Part shown: piece by piece, positions 1 through 10,139 of the stretch
How the letters are laid out: every line of letters starts with the position of its first letter
How positions within the stretch are numbered: the stretch's first letter is position 1
Source: Immersiella caudata
Lineage: Eukaryota; Ascomycota; Sordariomycetes; Sordariales; Lasiosphaeriaceae
Assembly: GCA_030512335.1 (NCBI GenBank)
Contig: JAULSU010000001.1
Span: 7,564,001-7,628,000, forward strand
Length of the DNA stretch: 64,000 nucleotides
Reading direction: 5' to 3'
Position numbers and translations under genes: made by a program
Notes under the pieces: model-generated
What the model saw: only the letters and a program-made list of their open reading frames with translations
What the model was told of the DNA's origin: nothing
Database searches by the model: none

Positions 1-301
1 TACGCGCGATGTTCTAGACGTTGTCAGTCCTGAGCCGTGATCATAGTGACGGTGGATTGGTTTTTTTTTTTCCTTACCTCACGGCTCTCAGCCTCAATAC
101 GCGCAATGTCAGCCTCGATACGCGCGATGTTCTAGACGTTGTCAGTCCTGAGCCGTAATCACGGTGACGGTGGATTGGTTTTTTTTCTTACCTCGCGGCT
201 CTCAGCCTCAATACGCACGCTCTCAGCCTTAATACGCGCGATGTTCTAGACGCTGTCAGTCCTGAGCCGTGATCATGGTGATGGTGGATTGGGGGGCTTA
301 C
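1..301. repeat. Tandem exon-plus-intron repeat, unit about 110-124 nt
   Basis: The unit consists of a 54-nt exon and a 56-64 nt intron. It is present twice in full, plus a partial copy at each end. Copies differ by a few substitutions and by the length of the T or G run just inside the donor end (T12, T8 and a G6 run). Exon and intron are duplicated together, so the copies arose by genomic tandem duplication and not by retrotransposition. Confidence 0.85.
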
Positions 302-586
302 CTCACGGGTCTCAGAATCTCTCTTGCGGTTCTCAGCCTCAATAATAGCGACCGTGATAGGCTTGGCAACGAATACGAGAGTAACCATGGCGGCTGTAGC
401 TCCTAGGAATCGCTTATTCGTGAAGAGTGCTGTCAAGCCAAGCCCGGCAAGGTTGCAGCTGCTGCTCAACATCTGCCAAGCAGCGGATGCGGCATCTTGC
501 ATGCCCATGTTGTCCGGGATGGTAATCAAAATCTCCTGCAGCTGCAGCGCGCCAACTGCGCAATCCATGTTAGCTAGGTCCGCCAT
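1..586 (-). CDS. Hypothetical membrane/coiled-coil protein with tandem mini-exons (3' part outside window)
   Basis: I do not recognise the family. The only in-frame ATG is at 586; the upstream extension would need a GTG start. Exon 1 (302-586) encodes 95 residues with a hydrophobic stretch around residues 47-85, probably one or two membrane segments, ending in a charged EAENRKRDSETRE tail. Three further exons follow: 192-245, 78-131 and a partial one at 1-13. The two complete ones are 54 nt, phase 0, and encode 18-residue IARIEAE-type heptad-like units. They are separated by introns at 246-301, 132-191 and 14-77, each with GTAAG, a CTGAC branch point and an AG acceptor. The gene continues off the left edge, so the coiled coil may be longer. 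The mini-exon model is strong because frame and splice sites recur exactly; the function is unknown. Confidence 0.6.
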
Positions 587-2273
587 CTGGGCAGGAGAAG
601 ATGTCGAAGAAGGAGCTGTGGTTGGAAAGCAGGAGCAGCGGAAGGAAGGAGGAGTAGAAGGAGCACTCACCTAGCTTTGGTAGGCTGTTTTGTGAATTCA
701 GAAGGGCTCCAGACTGTGCGAGGAGGAGGAGAAGAAGAAGAATTCGCACGGAGTAGTAAATGTATTTTCCAGCGGATGGGACAGTAGATGGGACATCGCG
801 TCATTTGCATTGACACTGTATGACAGTGAATCACTGTAGATGGAGTGAAAGCTTTGCTGTCGTGGGAGGTTATTCACTGATGACTTTAAGCGGAGACAGC
901 CAAGGTCAAGCACGGACAGGTAAGATTAGACAAAAGATGGGCGCCTGCTCAAGATGGAACTATTTTCTCCCTACCCTACACGCACAAGGAAACCGAAATG
1001 TTTTTTGTTGGTTTTCTGCCTGCCCTTCACCTAGCATGCAAAGGAAGCGGGATGCGACTCTGATTTTCTCTCCCAGACTCGTACCTCCCGTGGCTTGCCC
1101 CAACTGAAGACTTCGACACCATTGCTAGCAGCATGTCCGCTAGGTATACTTGTGCCCACTTTCATTCACCCGGACTCCGTCAACAGCGATGGCGGCCCTG
1201 CCGAGACTCTTGAAGTTCAGCTCACGGATATGAATTTCAGGTTGTCAAGTTCGTAAATGCCGGGCGCCCCGGTGCAGTTTCGTATAAAGAGGGCTTTCAG
1301 AACACAGCATCAAAGCCATCACCTCGCGTTTGAGTGTCCGTCTTTCGGTATGTGGACATCTCCCTAGCCTGCAACTGACTCTTCCTGACAAGATCAAAGC
1401 ACGTCCCGATGTGGGATTGCGAATGCCCTGGACAACAGTGGCTTCTTGAGCCAGAATAAAACCACCTCTTACCTCCTCTCCCCCCTTCCGTCTCACTGCC
1501 CACGTCTGGGCTAAAAACGATGCGAGTATGACCCGAGGGTCCGGCGACACCGAAATTCCGCAGCTGCTTCCAGGACGATGGAACGTGTAATCCCTCGAGG
1601 CAAATGTCGGACAGACATTTCGGGGCAGCCAGACGTGCCCTAGATTGTCGAGCTTGTCCATCATGGCCGCCAGCATCGCCAGAGAGGGTGGAATCATCAC
1701 AGCCACGGTGAGAAGATCTGTTTAGTGAGGAAGGCCACAGTAGGAGGTAGGGGGGTTTTAGGAGCTGAAAGTAAGATGGCATTTAGTTTCAGGCGGTTGG
1801 CGCGGTAACCGCTGCTGCGCACACCGCTGATATCGAAGTCAAGGTTGTCAAGGTTGTGTTTTATCGGGGACCGGGTCAAAATAGTCGGCGGGATTCTCGA
1901 AGATGGGCTCGATGTCGACGTATTGTGTGGGTGGTGACGGAGCTACGTTCTGGCGTCGCAGCCGGAGGGAGCGGCGCAGCATCTTTGTCGAATGTTTTCT
2001 TGGGCATTCTGTTCTGGCGCTCTTGTGCTTTCGTTGGAGTCGCGTGGAAGGTTGTTATAGCACCTGCAAGACAATGGGGGGGCTTCAGGCCGAGAGCCGA
2101 GAGGCGGCCCAACAAAGAACTCGGTTGTCGGGCCACCCCAAGGACAAAGAGCTTGGCTGAAGACGAAAGGAAGACGAAAGGAAGACGAAAGGATATAGAG
2201 CTTGGGCCTTGATGGTAATGTCCACCCGGCATCGAGGATTGGGGGGTTTGGGGAGAGGGGGGGGGGCGAGAAG
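587..2273. other. Stretch without a supportable gene
   Basis: Several overlapping open frames lie here on both strands. The longest is 1245-1706 on the minus strand, about 150 codons and starting with GTG. None has a recognisable domain, clear splice structure or dominant frame. A short minisatellite lies at 2161-2193. I see no RNA gene or mobile element. Confidence 0.5.
2161..2193. repeat. Minisatellite, 11-nt unit x 3
   Basis: Three consecutive perfect copies of agacgaaagga are visible just downstream of the kinase-like fragment. No function is implied. Confidence 0.9.
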
Positions 2274-2494
2274 GGTCCCCACTTGGCTCTCGAGATCGTA
2301 GATAAGCAAAGAGTCGTCGCGCGAAAAGACGAGATTATCGATGCGGAGGTGGCGATGGACGCGATGCCCACCGAGTGAAGGCATCGCAGCCCTTCAATTA
2401 CCCCCGAAGAGACATGCAGGTTGCCAAGAGGCGTAAAGCATTGGCCGTGTCGCGGAACCTCGTCGTTGTATAGACCTGTCTCTCTAGGATCCAG
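2274..2494 (-). pseudogene. Fragment of a fungal kinase-like gene, frameshifted
   Basis: The minus strand reads PRHGQCFTPLGNLHV, then VIEGLRCLHSVGI, and after a one-base frame change VHRHLRIDNLVFSRD and YDLESQVG. This matches the catalytic-loop region of fungus-expanded protein-kinase-like families: a leucine/His segment, an H-R-x-L-R-x-D-N loop, then a D-L-E in place of DFG. The catalytic Asp of HRD is His here. Neither the N-lobe nor the rest of the C-lobe is visible, and stops (TAG TGA) lie immediately upstream in the frame. It is a decayed fragment of perhaps 75 codons, not a working kinase. The family match is by motif pattern only. Confidence 0.55.
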
Positions 2495-2654
2495 CTTTTT
2501 TCACTACGATGGCTCGGACTCGCTGGCGTTCTGGTAAGAAATGTGGGCAGCCGGTCAAAAGATTTTATTTGTTTTGCTGCATCACGTAAAGTTGAGGAGG
2601 GGTTTCGGTTGTTGATGAGGAGGTATGCTATTCACTGCACAAGACCTGGATTTT

Positions 2655-2681
2655 CACACACACACACACACACACACACAC
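2655..2681. repeat. (CA)n microsatellite
   Basis: About thirteen uninterrupted CA dinucleotides lie in the region downstream of the tyrosinase stop codon. Confidence 0.95.
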
Positions 2682-2844
2682 CTCTTCAAGTAGCGAACAA
2701 AGGCACACAATTCTTTCTTTTATGCATCAATGAATAAATCTGAGCCCTCAAGTCGCTCAACAAAGGCTTTGTTCGTTTCTTTCGAGACCCACGAGGGCCG
2801 TCTCGACTCCGTGCTAGGGCTGCGCCATGATCGCTAAATATGCT

Positions 2845-4040
2845 TCACCAAGGCTCATACACATAACAGAAAGGCGAATTGCCCACAGTATCCATCGCTT
2901 TGGCAAGCGTCGTATTGCGATGCAGCGGCTCGAACCCCATGTTGTCCGTCAGAACCGACACTGGCGACGGCGGCATGTTGTACATGGTGCCGGTCCCGCT
3001 GATCGTCTGCCTCTTCTCCCAGTCCAAGTTCTGCCAGATGAAGTGCATCCTGTCAATGTTGCCGTGGTGCAGATAGAACCCCGGCTCGAGAGCCGAGAAG
3101 TGGAAGTCACTTCCGGGGTCGCCGCTGATGGCGAAGTGGCCACCGCTGTGAACGCCCATGCCGAACGTCTTGCCGCCGTCGCCCCGAACACCCTCGCCTT
3201 GGATGGCACTCTGGAAGACTGCAACGGTGCTGGTGTAGAGGAGCACGTCCGTTGTGTTGCGTATCGAGGCCATCCTGCGGCAGATGTCATCGTTGAGATC
3301 GCGCTTGAAGCAGCGGGGATTGAAGGCAAGAGGCGTGCGCGAGGTGACGGGGCCGATGTTGACTTTCATGGCAGAAAAGGGTCCCGACTTGAGGCAGCCT
3401 CCTCCGGAGCCGGGCTTGGCGCCGCCGATGGCAGGGCGGCTGTTCTTGACAGCCTCCCCGTTGCCACCGAGAGAGTATTCGGAGCCATCCCACAGAGGAG
3501 ACTTGTCCAGGTTGCCGCAGTCGAGCCCCCATTCCCAGTAGGGAAACACACCCTTGTAGCCACACAGCTGCTCGAGGTCCGTTTCGAGAACCCAGTTGTA
3601 GTGGCGATGCCAAAGGAGGAACAACGCATTGTTGTGGACAAAGGGCGTCTCGTAGTGGTGCAACACTCCGTAGTCGTCCCAGGCTGACCTGGCGCCGGCG
3701 ATGTTCTTGTAGCGGCTCGGCGCCTTCATCAAGCAGGTGATGCCCTCTTGGAAGCCCTTGCGGTCGGCCATTGTCATGTTGCGCCTGACCAGTTAGCCAA
3801 CCAATAGCGACCTGGCGTCCGGGATACATACCACTCCTTGCGGATGCGGACCTTGTCCTTGGTGCAACCAGTCGTTGCCTTCTCCGCGCGAGCCATGGCG
3901 GTATCGTAGGCGATCTGACCGAGCTTGCGAATAGCCTCGCCCGAGTCGATCTGGGCCTGAGTGAACGTCGGGATCGTAGCGCTGATGGCCGCGCCCGCGA
4001 GCAGGGCCACGGCCGCAACCGGCTTGAGTATCGACAACAT
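2845..4040 (-). CDS. Secreted tyrosinase (type-3 copper monophenol oxidase)
   Basis: The enzyme should oxidise mono- and diphenols to quinones (melanin or phenolic metabolism). The ATG at 4040 opens a signal peptide with a hydrophobic core (PVAAVALLAGAAISA); an upstream TTG-started extension is not credible. Exon 1 is 3832-4040 and exon 2 is 2845-3784. They are joined across a 47-nt intron (3785-3831; GTATGT donor, CTAAC branch, CAG acceptor), giving 382 residues and a KEWRNM junction. The CuA site is seen in LHHYETPFVHNNALFLLWHRHYNW split over three His. The CuB site is seen in GVHSGGH and, further on, FYLHHGNIDRMHF. The product is about the length of short secreted fungal tyrosinases and lacks the long C-terminal shielding domain of mushroom enzymes. 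No cluster partner lies nearby. Confidence 0.92.
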
Positions 4041-5410
4041 CGTGCTTGTTCGTGCCAACCACGTCTTCCCTCTCCCTCGACGAGGCCCGTCCGCATCTTA
4101 ATAGGTGCCGACCCTTGGTATCAACCCGCAAACACGCGCGTCTCCAAAGACCCGACCTCCTCTCCCGGCACCTAGGCCCCTACCAACACAATATCGCCCG
4201 CCTCTAGTTTACATTGCCTAAACGAATCATGTACCCCAGATTCGCCCCCTGTGATGTGTCTCGGCTCCACGCCTTAGCCGGGTTGGGCCTTAGTCGCGTC
4301 ACATAAACTTGCGGATGAATGCTCCGGCCAACCACGACGAGGCTGGGTAAAACCCCACCCCAGCATGGAAAGCGTAGAACTTTGGAAGCTCACACCGGCA
4401 CTTGTTCTCTCGGAGCCGCGAGCGGGCGGCCGCTGTCATCCGGCACTTGGTGCTGGTTGCAGTGGGCTCGCCTGGGTTTGGGGGGGGGGGGGGGGGGGGG
4501 AGATGCCAAGTGCTCGGTTGGACATCACGGGGCCAAGTCGGTGAGTGGCGGTGATAGATGTCGGTGGGGCCGGTGGTCTAAATGTGTTGAGAGATCTGCG
4601 CAATTCGAGGGGCGGTAGTCAAAAGCGGCGGTGTTGCTCCATCTGGCGCATTTGAGACGTTGGAGTCAATCGAAGGGCTGGGTGATGAGGGGCGGATTGG
4701 GAATGGAGGCGCCAAGCCTGAGGCGTCAGCAGAAAGCTTGACCTGTGAGTCCCCGCATCGTCGCAAACTTGGCTCCACAGTTGACACCGTATAGCATCGA
4801 CGAGCCAATATCGACGACATGCGCATCTGCTGGGGACTGCAAGGAAACGTTTTGCTGTGTCTTTGTCGGGTATCTCGAGGGTTTCCAGCGTGTGGAAAGT
4901 CGACGAGCGCTGCGGTGTGCGAGGACACCTTGGGTGCTCTCGGCCCTCGGCAACTTTGAAGCTGTCTGTTACATGAGCTGGACGCCGCAATGTGACCGCT
5001 CCCGAGTGCGGCTATCCCGAATGCGCCTTGTTGCCAACATTCGCCTTAGGGCCTTCAGGGCATTTCGATGGAAGATATGGGGCAACGAGGTCGATGCGTC
5101 TTCGCAACACCCCTCAGGAGCATATCGTATGGCGCTTTTCCGGATATTTTCGCGAAGCCGGGGTCTCTCATTGACATATGCGGCCACAGAGGCCCAGTCT
5201 GAAGAGTCACAAACCTCGGTGCCACCACCTACCGGCCCCAGCAACATTACAGTTTGTTCAAAGCTTACGACGAAAACTCAATATGGCCAAAATATTCTTC
5301 CTCCCAGTTGCCAACCTCCAACATCCTCGCCGCGGCAATCTTCCTCTCCGAAAACGAGATGTCTCCCCCGTGAGTAACGCCTAGCCCTTTCTCCATCCCG
5401 CTCAACCACC
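4041..5410. other. Intergenic stretch with a G21 tract
   Basis: This holds the presumed promoter of the tyrosinase gene (4041-4300), a poly-G run and overlapping low-quality open frames on both strands. The plus-strand frame at 4745-5377 and the minus-strand frames at 4619-5247 show no recognisable domain and compete with each other. The last 100 nt before 5411 are C/T-rich, as in many fungal promoters. Confidence 0.5.
4480..4500. repeat. Poly-G tract (21 nt)
   Basis: An uninterrupted run of 21 G in non-coding sequence. Similar long G/C runs occur at 7447-7460, 9186-9204 and 13673-13686. Confidence 0.95.
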
Positions 5411-6067
5411 ATGTTTCCCTCCCTCGCAACAGCCGCCCAGGCCATCGCAACCGCTGCCCAGGAGGTAGCCGCCGGCGCCGTCTCCTACGCCGAACAGCAC
5501 CACCTCCGCCAGCGGCGGAACCAGGCCCTCCGCATCGCCAAGGCCAAGGCGACCGCGCTCTACGCGGCCGCCTCGTCCAAAGTCTCCTCTGTCGTGGAAG
5601 ATGTCCTCCCCCGTCGCCGGCTCGACGTAAATAAGGATGCGCAACGGGCGCAGGCCGTGCCGCCAGAGAGAAGCGGGAGGATGTTGGAGGATGGGGACGA
5701 CTGGGAGGTACAGGAGGAGGAGTTCCTGCTTGTGGAGAGCCTTGAGGAATTTGGGGAGAGGGTGAAGAGGGAGGAGGAAGAGGAGGGGGAGATGGTAGCC
5801 GCGAGACCGGGGGTGGAGGTTTTTGATGATATCCCATTGGAAGATTCGGTGGATAGGCTAGTGAGGAAAATGCAAGCCTTGGAGTTGGAGGGAGATCAGG
5901 CGAAAGGGTGGCAGAAACTCATGATGCCCACGGTGAAGGACGACGTGACGAGAGGGAAAATGAAAAGAAGGGGGGTGAGGGTTCATAACGCCGTGTTGGA
6001 TGGTGTCGACGCGATGTTTAGGCCAACCTGTGCGCCGACTACAGAGCCAGATAACGAGAGGCCGTAA
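5411..6067 (+). CDS. Hypothetical 218-residue protein, Ala-rich N-terminus and acidic middle
   Basis: Single-exon frame with ATG at 5411 in an ACC-ATG context after a C/T-rich leader. I do not recognise a family. The N-terminal 60 residues are Ala-rich and look helical (AQAIATAAQEVAAGAVSYAE). A basic patch (LPRRRLDVNK) follows, then an acidic stretch of Glu-rich sequence around residues 95-130, and a mixed C-terminus with WQKLMMP and KMKRRG. There is no signal peptide or membrane segment. Coherent codon use over the full frame and a good start context argue that it is real. It is probably a lineage-restricted soluble or membrane-associated protein. Confidence 0.6.
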   Translation: MFPSLATAAQAIATAAQEVAAGAVSYAEQHHLRQRRNQALRIAKAKATALYAAASSKVSSVVEDVLPRRRLDVNKDAQRAQAVPPERSGRMLEDGDDWEVQEEEFLLVESLEEFGERVKREEEEEGEMVAARPGVEVFDDIPLEDSVDRLVRKMQALELEGDQAKGWQKLMMPTVKDDVTRGKMKRRGVRVHNAVLDGVDAMFRPTCAPTTEPDNERP

Positions 6068-6451
6068 GGTCGAAGCACGTCCCCGGGCCATCGTTCAACA
6101 AAGACGACAGAAACGCAAACGTGCGCCGAGAATCAGCGTCGAGGAGCACGGAAGCGAGAGACCCAGAATATGGTGGCCAGCCACGGCTTCGTTTGTCACC
6201 AAGTAAACAAATCCGCAAGAATGGATGACATTCCCGCCACTGGTTGTCACCGGATCTAACTTTCCCTATCGCCCCACGAGTCTTTGTAGCCCGGTCCTAC
6301 ATCAACGATGTATTCAAATTCAAGGCAAAGATTGCATTACTTTGAAGCCTAAACTTCGAAAATCTCGCAACGAAGCTCGCCAGGCGAGACAGAATCGACG
6401 ACAATGCTTCTTTCGCCACCCACCTCCTTTTTCCAGCAAAAGAGACACCTA
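6068..6451. other. Short intergenic stretch
   Basis: Lies between two convergent genes, so it should carry both 3' ends. I see no further feature. Confidence 0.5.
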
Positions 6452-8663
6452 TTACGCCGACCCAGCGGGATTTTCCTCTTTCACCCAGTCAAATGACAGC
6501 CTGGACAGCATCACCGTCGACCAAGTCCCGGCCTCTCCCTCCCCGTTTCCCTCTCTCGCCTCCATACCGGAAAGCCCGCTGTCCCGGCGAACCAATTGAG
6601 GGGACTCGATGATGGCATCGTCGGTATACATCTGATACTCCACGCCATCATGGACTTCTTGCGCTTCACCCATATATCGGAGATTTGGGTCACTGATCCA
6701 CGTCGTGTCGCTTCTAGGTTGGGTGAATCGGCGCAACGGCCCAATGGCCTGCTTTGCCCCCTTTGGCGGGTTTGAACTTGCTGGTGCTGGTAGAGCTCCC
6801 GACATGAAGGGCGGAATCGCTTCCGATGTGGCCCGGGCTTCGGCCCCCCTGGAGGAGTTCACATCCGTGTCTTCGTGGCTGGAACTTGGGGTCAGTGGTG
6901 ATGGTGAGGGTTTGCCAAACGGCTGGCTGCTGAGACGGTTCATCAGAGCCGTCGGGATCTTTCCAATTCGTGGCCTTGAAGACTTTCATGACACCTTTAG
7001 CGAGTCTGGGCTTCTCCCTTCAACCACAAGGCTAGGATCAAGGTCGATAACAAAGTTCTCTAGAAGCTCTTCTGTCTCCACTGCCTTTTCCCCGTTTCCG
7101 GTCCCCCCGGGGGTCTGAGAACCAGCTTGAAAGCCCCTGCACACCTTTACTCACGTTTGATGATCCTTTGTTAGGCACCAATGACTTCATTTCGTTTCTA
7201 TCTTCGTTATTCGCATTTCCTGAGCCTCCTTGGTTGCCGGGAACCGTCCCATCGCCACCCTTCACCATGGTCTGCAAGCCTCCCTGCTTCGCAGTCGCGC
7301 TTCCATTACCCGTGGCTTGAGTCCCACCTCCCGAAGGCGTCGGTGCTGTTATCTGCTCTCGTGCGTTCGATCCCCCCCGACCCACCTACTCGCCTTTCGA
7401 CCCCTGGGAATGGGTTAGACCGAGAATTCTCGTCATTCGAGGGGGAGGGGGGGGGGGGGGCTCACAATGTTGAAGTTGAAGTGGGCCAGCGGGCCACCCC
7501 CGTTTCCTCCATGGCCAGCAGCTGTCGTTGTGTTCTTGCCAGGGGCTCCGCCAGCCACCGGGGCGCCCGCCTTGTTTCCATCAGCCATCGCAGCAGTATT
7601 CGTAGCAGTATTCGCAGCAGTATTTGCAGCAGTGTCCGCATTAGCCTTTGGGGTCGCAGGTGCTGGTTTCTCCGGGGCAGGCTTGTTGGTAATGACCCAA
7701 GCATACGCTTGGTCCTCTTTTTCCTTTATTTGAAACCAAATGACAATGACGAAAAGGAGAGACGCGAACGCCACCGCGAGCCCCTGGAGCCAGATGAGCG
7801 TATAGCCGACGCGGATCGGAACCTTGCCTTGGAACAGCGGTGACGAGGACGCGTATTGCAGGGCGTTGGTGGCCTGCCATACCGAGAGCGACGCGGCGCC
7901 TGAGAGCGTGGCGGAAAAGAATAGGGAGACCACGAAGAAAGCCCGCCAAAGCTTCTTTGAAGTGTGTCTGGTGGCCTTTTGAGCCGGCGGCGCAGGTCCT
8001 TCCCGCCCTTCCGTTTCATGCGCCTTATTAGCATCTGCATTGGCTTTTACGATAGCCTTCTTGTGTTCTACGCGCGCCGTCTTCTTGCTCGCCCACAACA
8101 AACCGAAGATGATGGTGGGCAAAAGGAGGGCCAGTGCTCCGGCCTCCAAGGCTTGGAAGTAACGGAACTGGAAGTCGAGGGCGGCTTGGAGGACGTCTTT
8201 GACAGAGCAGTTATCTTTGGGTCGCTTGTAGTTGGGATCCTCTAGCAGTCCCTGGAATTCACCCTTGTAGATATTGTCTACTTCGACTCCGTACTTGGTA
8301 GCAGTGCATTTAACACTTCGGATGTGATGGTCGTCGAAGATCGCACAGATACCTGGCTGAAGTTAGACCGGATCCTCTCTCGCCTCTGTAGACCGTACCA
8401 AAGTAGCCCACGCGGATTTTGGTGTCGCATGGCTCGAGTTCCAGCTCGAGGTTATAGATGTTGGGTATGCCGGGGCTATCCGTGGTGCAGCCGAGCACTG
8501 CGAATACTTTGCGATGTTAATTCTTGAACGGCCAGACACATAGGGCGGTGATGTTACGGCTGAGAGCTATGGTGGAAATCAAGAGGAATGCCTCGCAGAT
8601 GGTGGCCAACTTGAGGAGCGGTCGAGTTGGGATAACGGTGATCGGGGTGACGGCGGCGGACAT
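6452..8663 (-). CDS. Four-pass membrane protein with Cys-containing loop and disordered cytosolic tail
   Basis: The ATG at 8663 begins a first hydrophobic segment (LLKLATICEAFLLISTIALS). Exons called: 8540-8663, 8399-8497, 7466-8352, 7155-7385, and 7114 to about 7010. A loop with several Cys follows the first segment (GCTTDSPG, CAIFDDHH, VKCTATK, DNCSVKD). Next come three more hydrophobic segments (near ALALLLPTIIFGLLW, AFFVVSLFFSATLSGAA and LIWLQGLAVAFASLLFVIVIW), then a long Ala/Asn/Gly-rich tail. The topology (one helix, Cys loop, three helices, disordered tail) resembles SUR7/PalI-like proteins, but I could not confirm that family. Doubtful points: the first intron would be only 42 nt and the fourth only 40 nt, and I could not resolve how the last exon (6452-6943, with WISDPNLRYMGEAQEV) joins. 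The 7386-7465 intron contains a C14 run. Confidence 0.6.
7447..7460. repeat. Poly-G tract (14 nt) inside an intron
   Basis: It reads as C14 on the coding strand, just after the GTGAG donor of the membrane-protein intron 7386-7465. Confidence 0.85.
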
Positions 8664-10139
8664 GATTGATATTCTGGGCTCTTGGCGTAACGATGGGCTC
8701 GGAACGGTCGGTAGGTAAGGTAGATATGACTTTTGTGTGTAGGGAGGAGCAAAGCCGCAATCCGTCGCTGCGCCGCGGTGGTGAAGGAGAAAGGTTGAAG
8801 ACGGATTGGGTCGAGGTCGAGGACAAAAGCTCAATTTGTAGGCATTTGATACGCCCCTCTGTTGTGTTGGTGTTCATGTTCAGCTCAGCCTACTGGTAGC
8901 TCATGATGCGCAATCCATGGTGGTGAGTTAGACGCTGCTCCACGCTGCCGAGTCATGTGCTGCAAGAATGCTCGCCCTTGTTGGGGTGATGAAGGATGAA
9001 GGTCAACAAAGTCCACGACACTCGCAGAGCCTCAGCGCTTGCTAGTCCTAGCTTGGATGGAAGTGAACCTCAACTGAAATTTTTCTGGCCGATTCTTGCC
9101 CGCGGTCTCGCGTGAAGGCACCTTGGCGTTCCAGTGTGGTTGCTGGCGCCGCGCTTTTCGCTCAATGCGATTTCCACAGCTCTGAGGGGGGGGGGGGGGG
9201 GGGGTCTCCCTTGCTGCTGGCTCTCAATGTCTGCAGACCGCTAGACGCTAGCTTGGATTGCCTAGCTGCTGCTGTTGGACGAAACCCGACAACCGCTGGT
9301 GATTCACCTTGCTAGAGTCGTCGAACTGTGTGTACGCTGTGATTCAGCCGCACCGAAATCCTGTCGATGATCAGAAGAATCCCTTCACTGCGGGGAGAAT
9401 GATCCAAGGCCAGCTGTGAGGACCCTCCACTCAAATCTAACGCCCAACGAGGAAGCATCTCGTCCGACACCCTGATGTGACACAGGATGATCCATCCCCC
9501 GCGGTATTGCAACCCACATGTTAGAACCAACAAGCTTTAGATCTCGCAATATGCAGAGATGCGATATTGGCACACACCAACAAGTACCCTGGTGTGTCAA
9601 AATTGCAACCCAAAAGTGCTTATTCCATCCCAGACGGTGAACCGCACCAACAAGCACCCCTCACCCCCTCGGTGGGTGGCTTGGCCACTGTTGGGAGTAG
9701 CCCGGTCTTGGCACGGGGACGGGAAGGGTGAATCCCGCGGCTCAAGCAATCCCGCCTTGTATTTCCCGACCCGGCTTTATCCAGATTGCGTGTGTTAGGT
9801 AATGTAGTTCTGCCCCTGAGATTGAGCTCGCGCTCTGCTGACGTTCGTCATCCACCGTGCCGGACTTCCCCAGAGACGAGACAAATTCGGCGCGCGAACG
9901 CCATTCCGCCGCCAGACGAACGGCTTGAATCCCGCCATGGCATCGAGCCTATAGCAAAGACCGAATTTCATTTCGCCATTCCCGGGTGGCGGATTCCCGC
10001 TGCCATGCCATTCCCTGTCTTGGCCGCGAAACCGAGATAGAGTCTTGTGTCGTGGGGCCGATGGCATAAAAACCCGGAACGGCCCCACGACAAAGTCTGG
10101 TTCAAAAGGCAGGCCAACTGAATCGACCGGAGCACCAAG
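8664..10139. other. Intergenic stretch between divergent genes
   Basis: Contains the promoters of the membrane protein (left) and the AA8 protein (right). It also holds a G19 tract at 9186-9204 and three scattered copies of ccaacaag (near 9527, 9577 and 9647). The roughly 100 nt before 10140 include a TATA-like cataaaa at about 10065. No supportable gene. Confidence 0.5.
9186..9204. repeat. Poly-G tract (19 nt)
   Basis: Uninterrupted run of G in intergenic DNA. Confidence 0.95.

Noticed and set aside
2827..3687. 286-codon plus-strand frame opposite the tyrosinase
   Set aside because: Composition artefact of the antisense strand; no recognisable domain, while the minus strand has all six copper His.
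9527..9654. Three copies of ccaacaag as a possible regulatory array
   Set aside because: Only 8 nt, unequal spacing (50 and 70 nt), and no link to a gene start.
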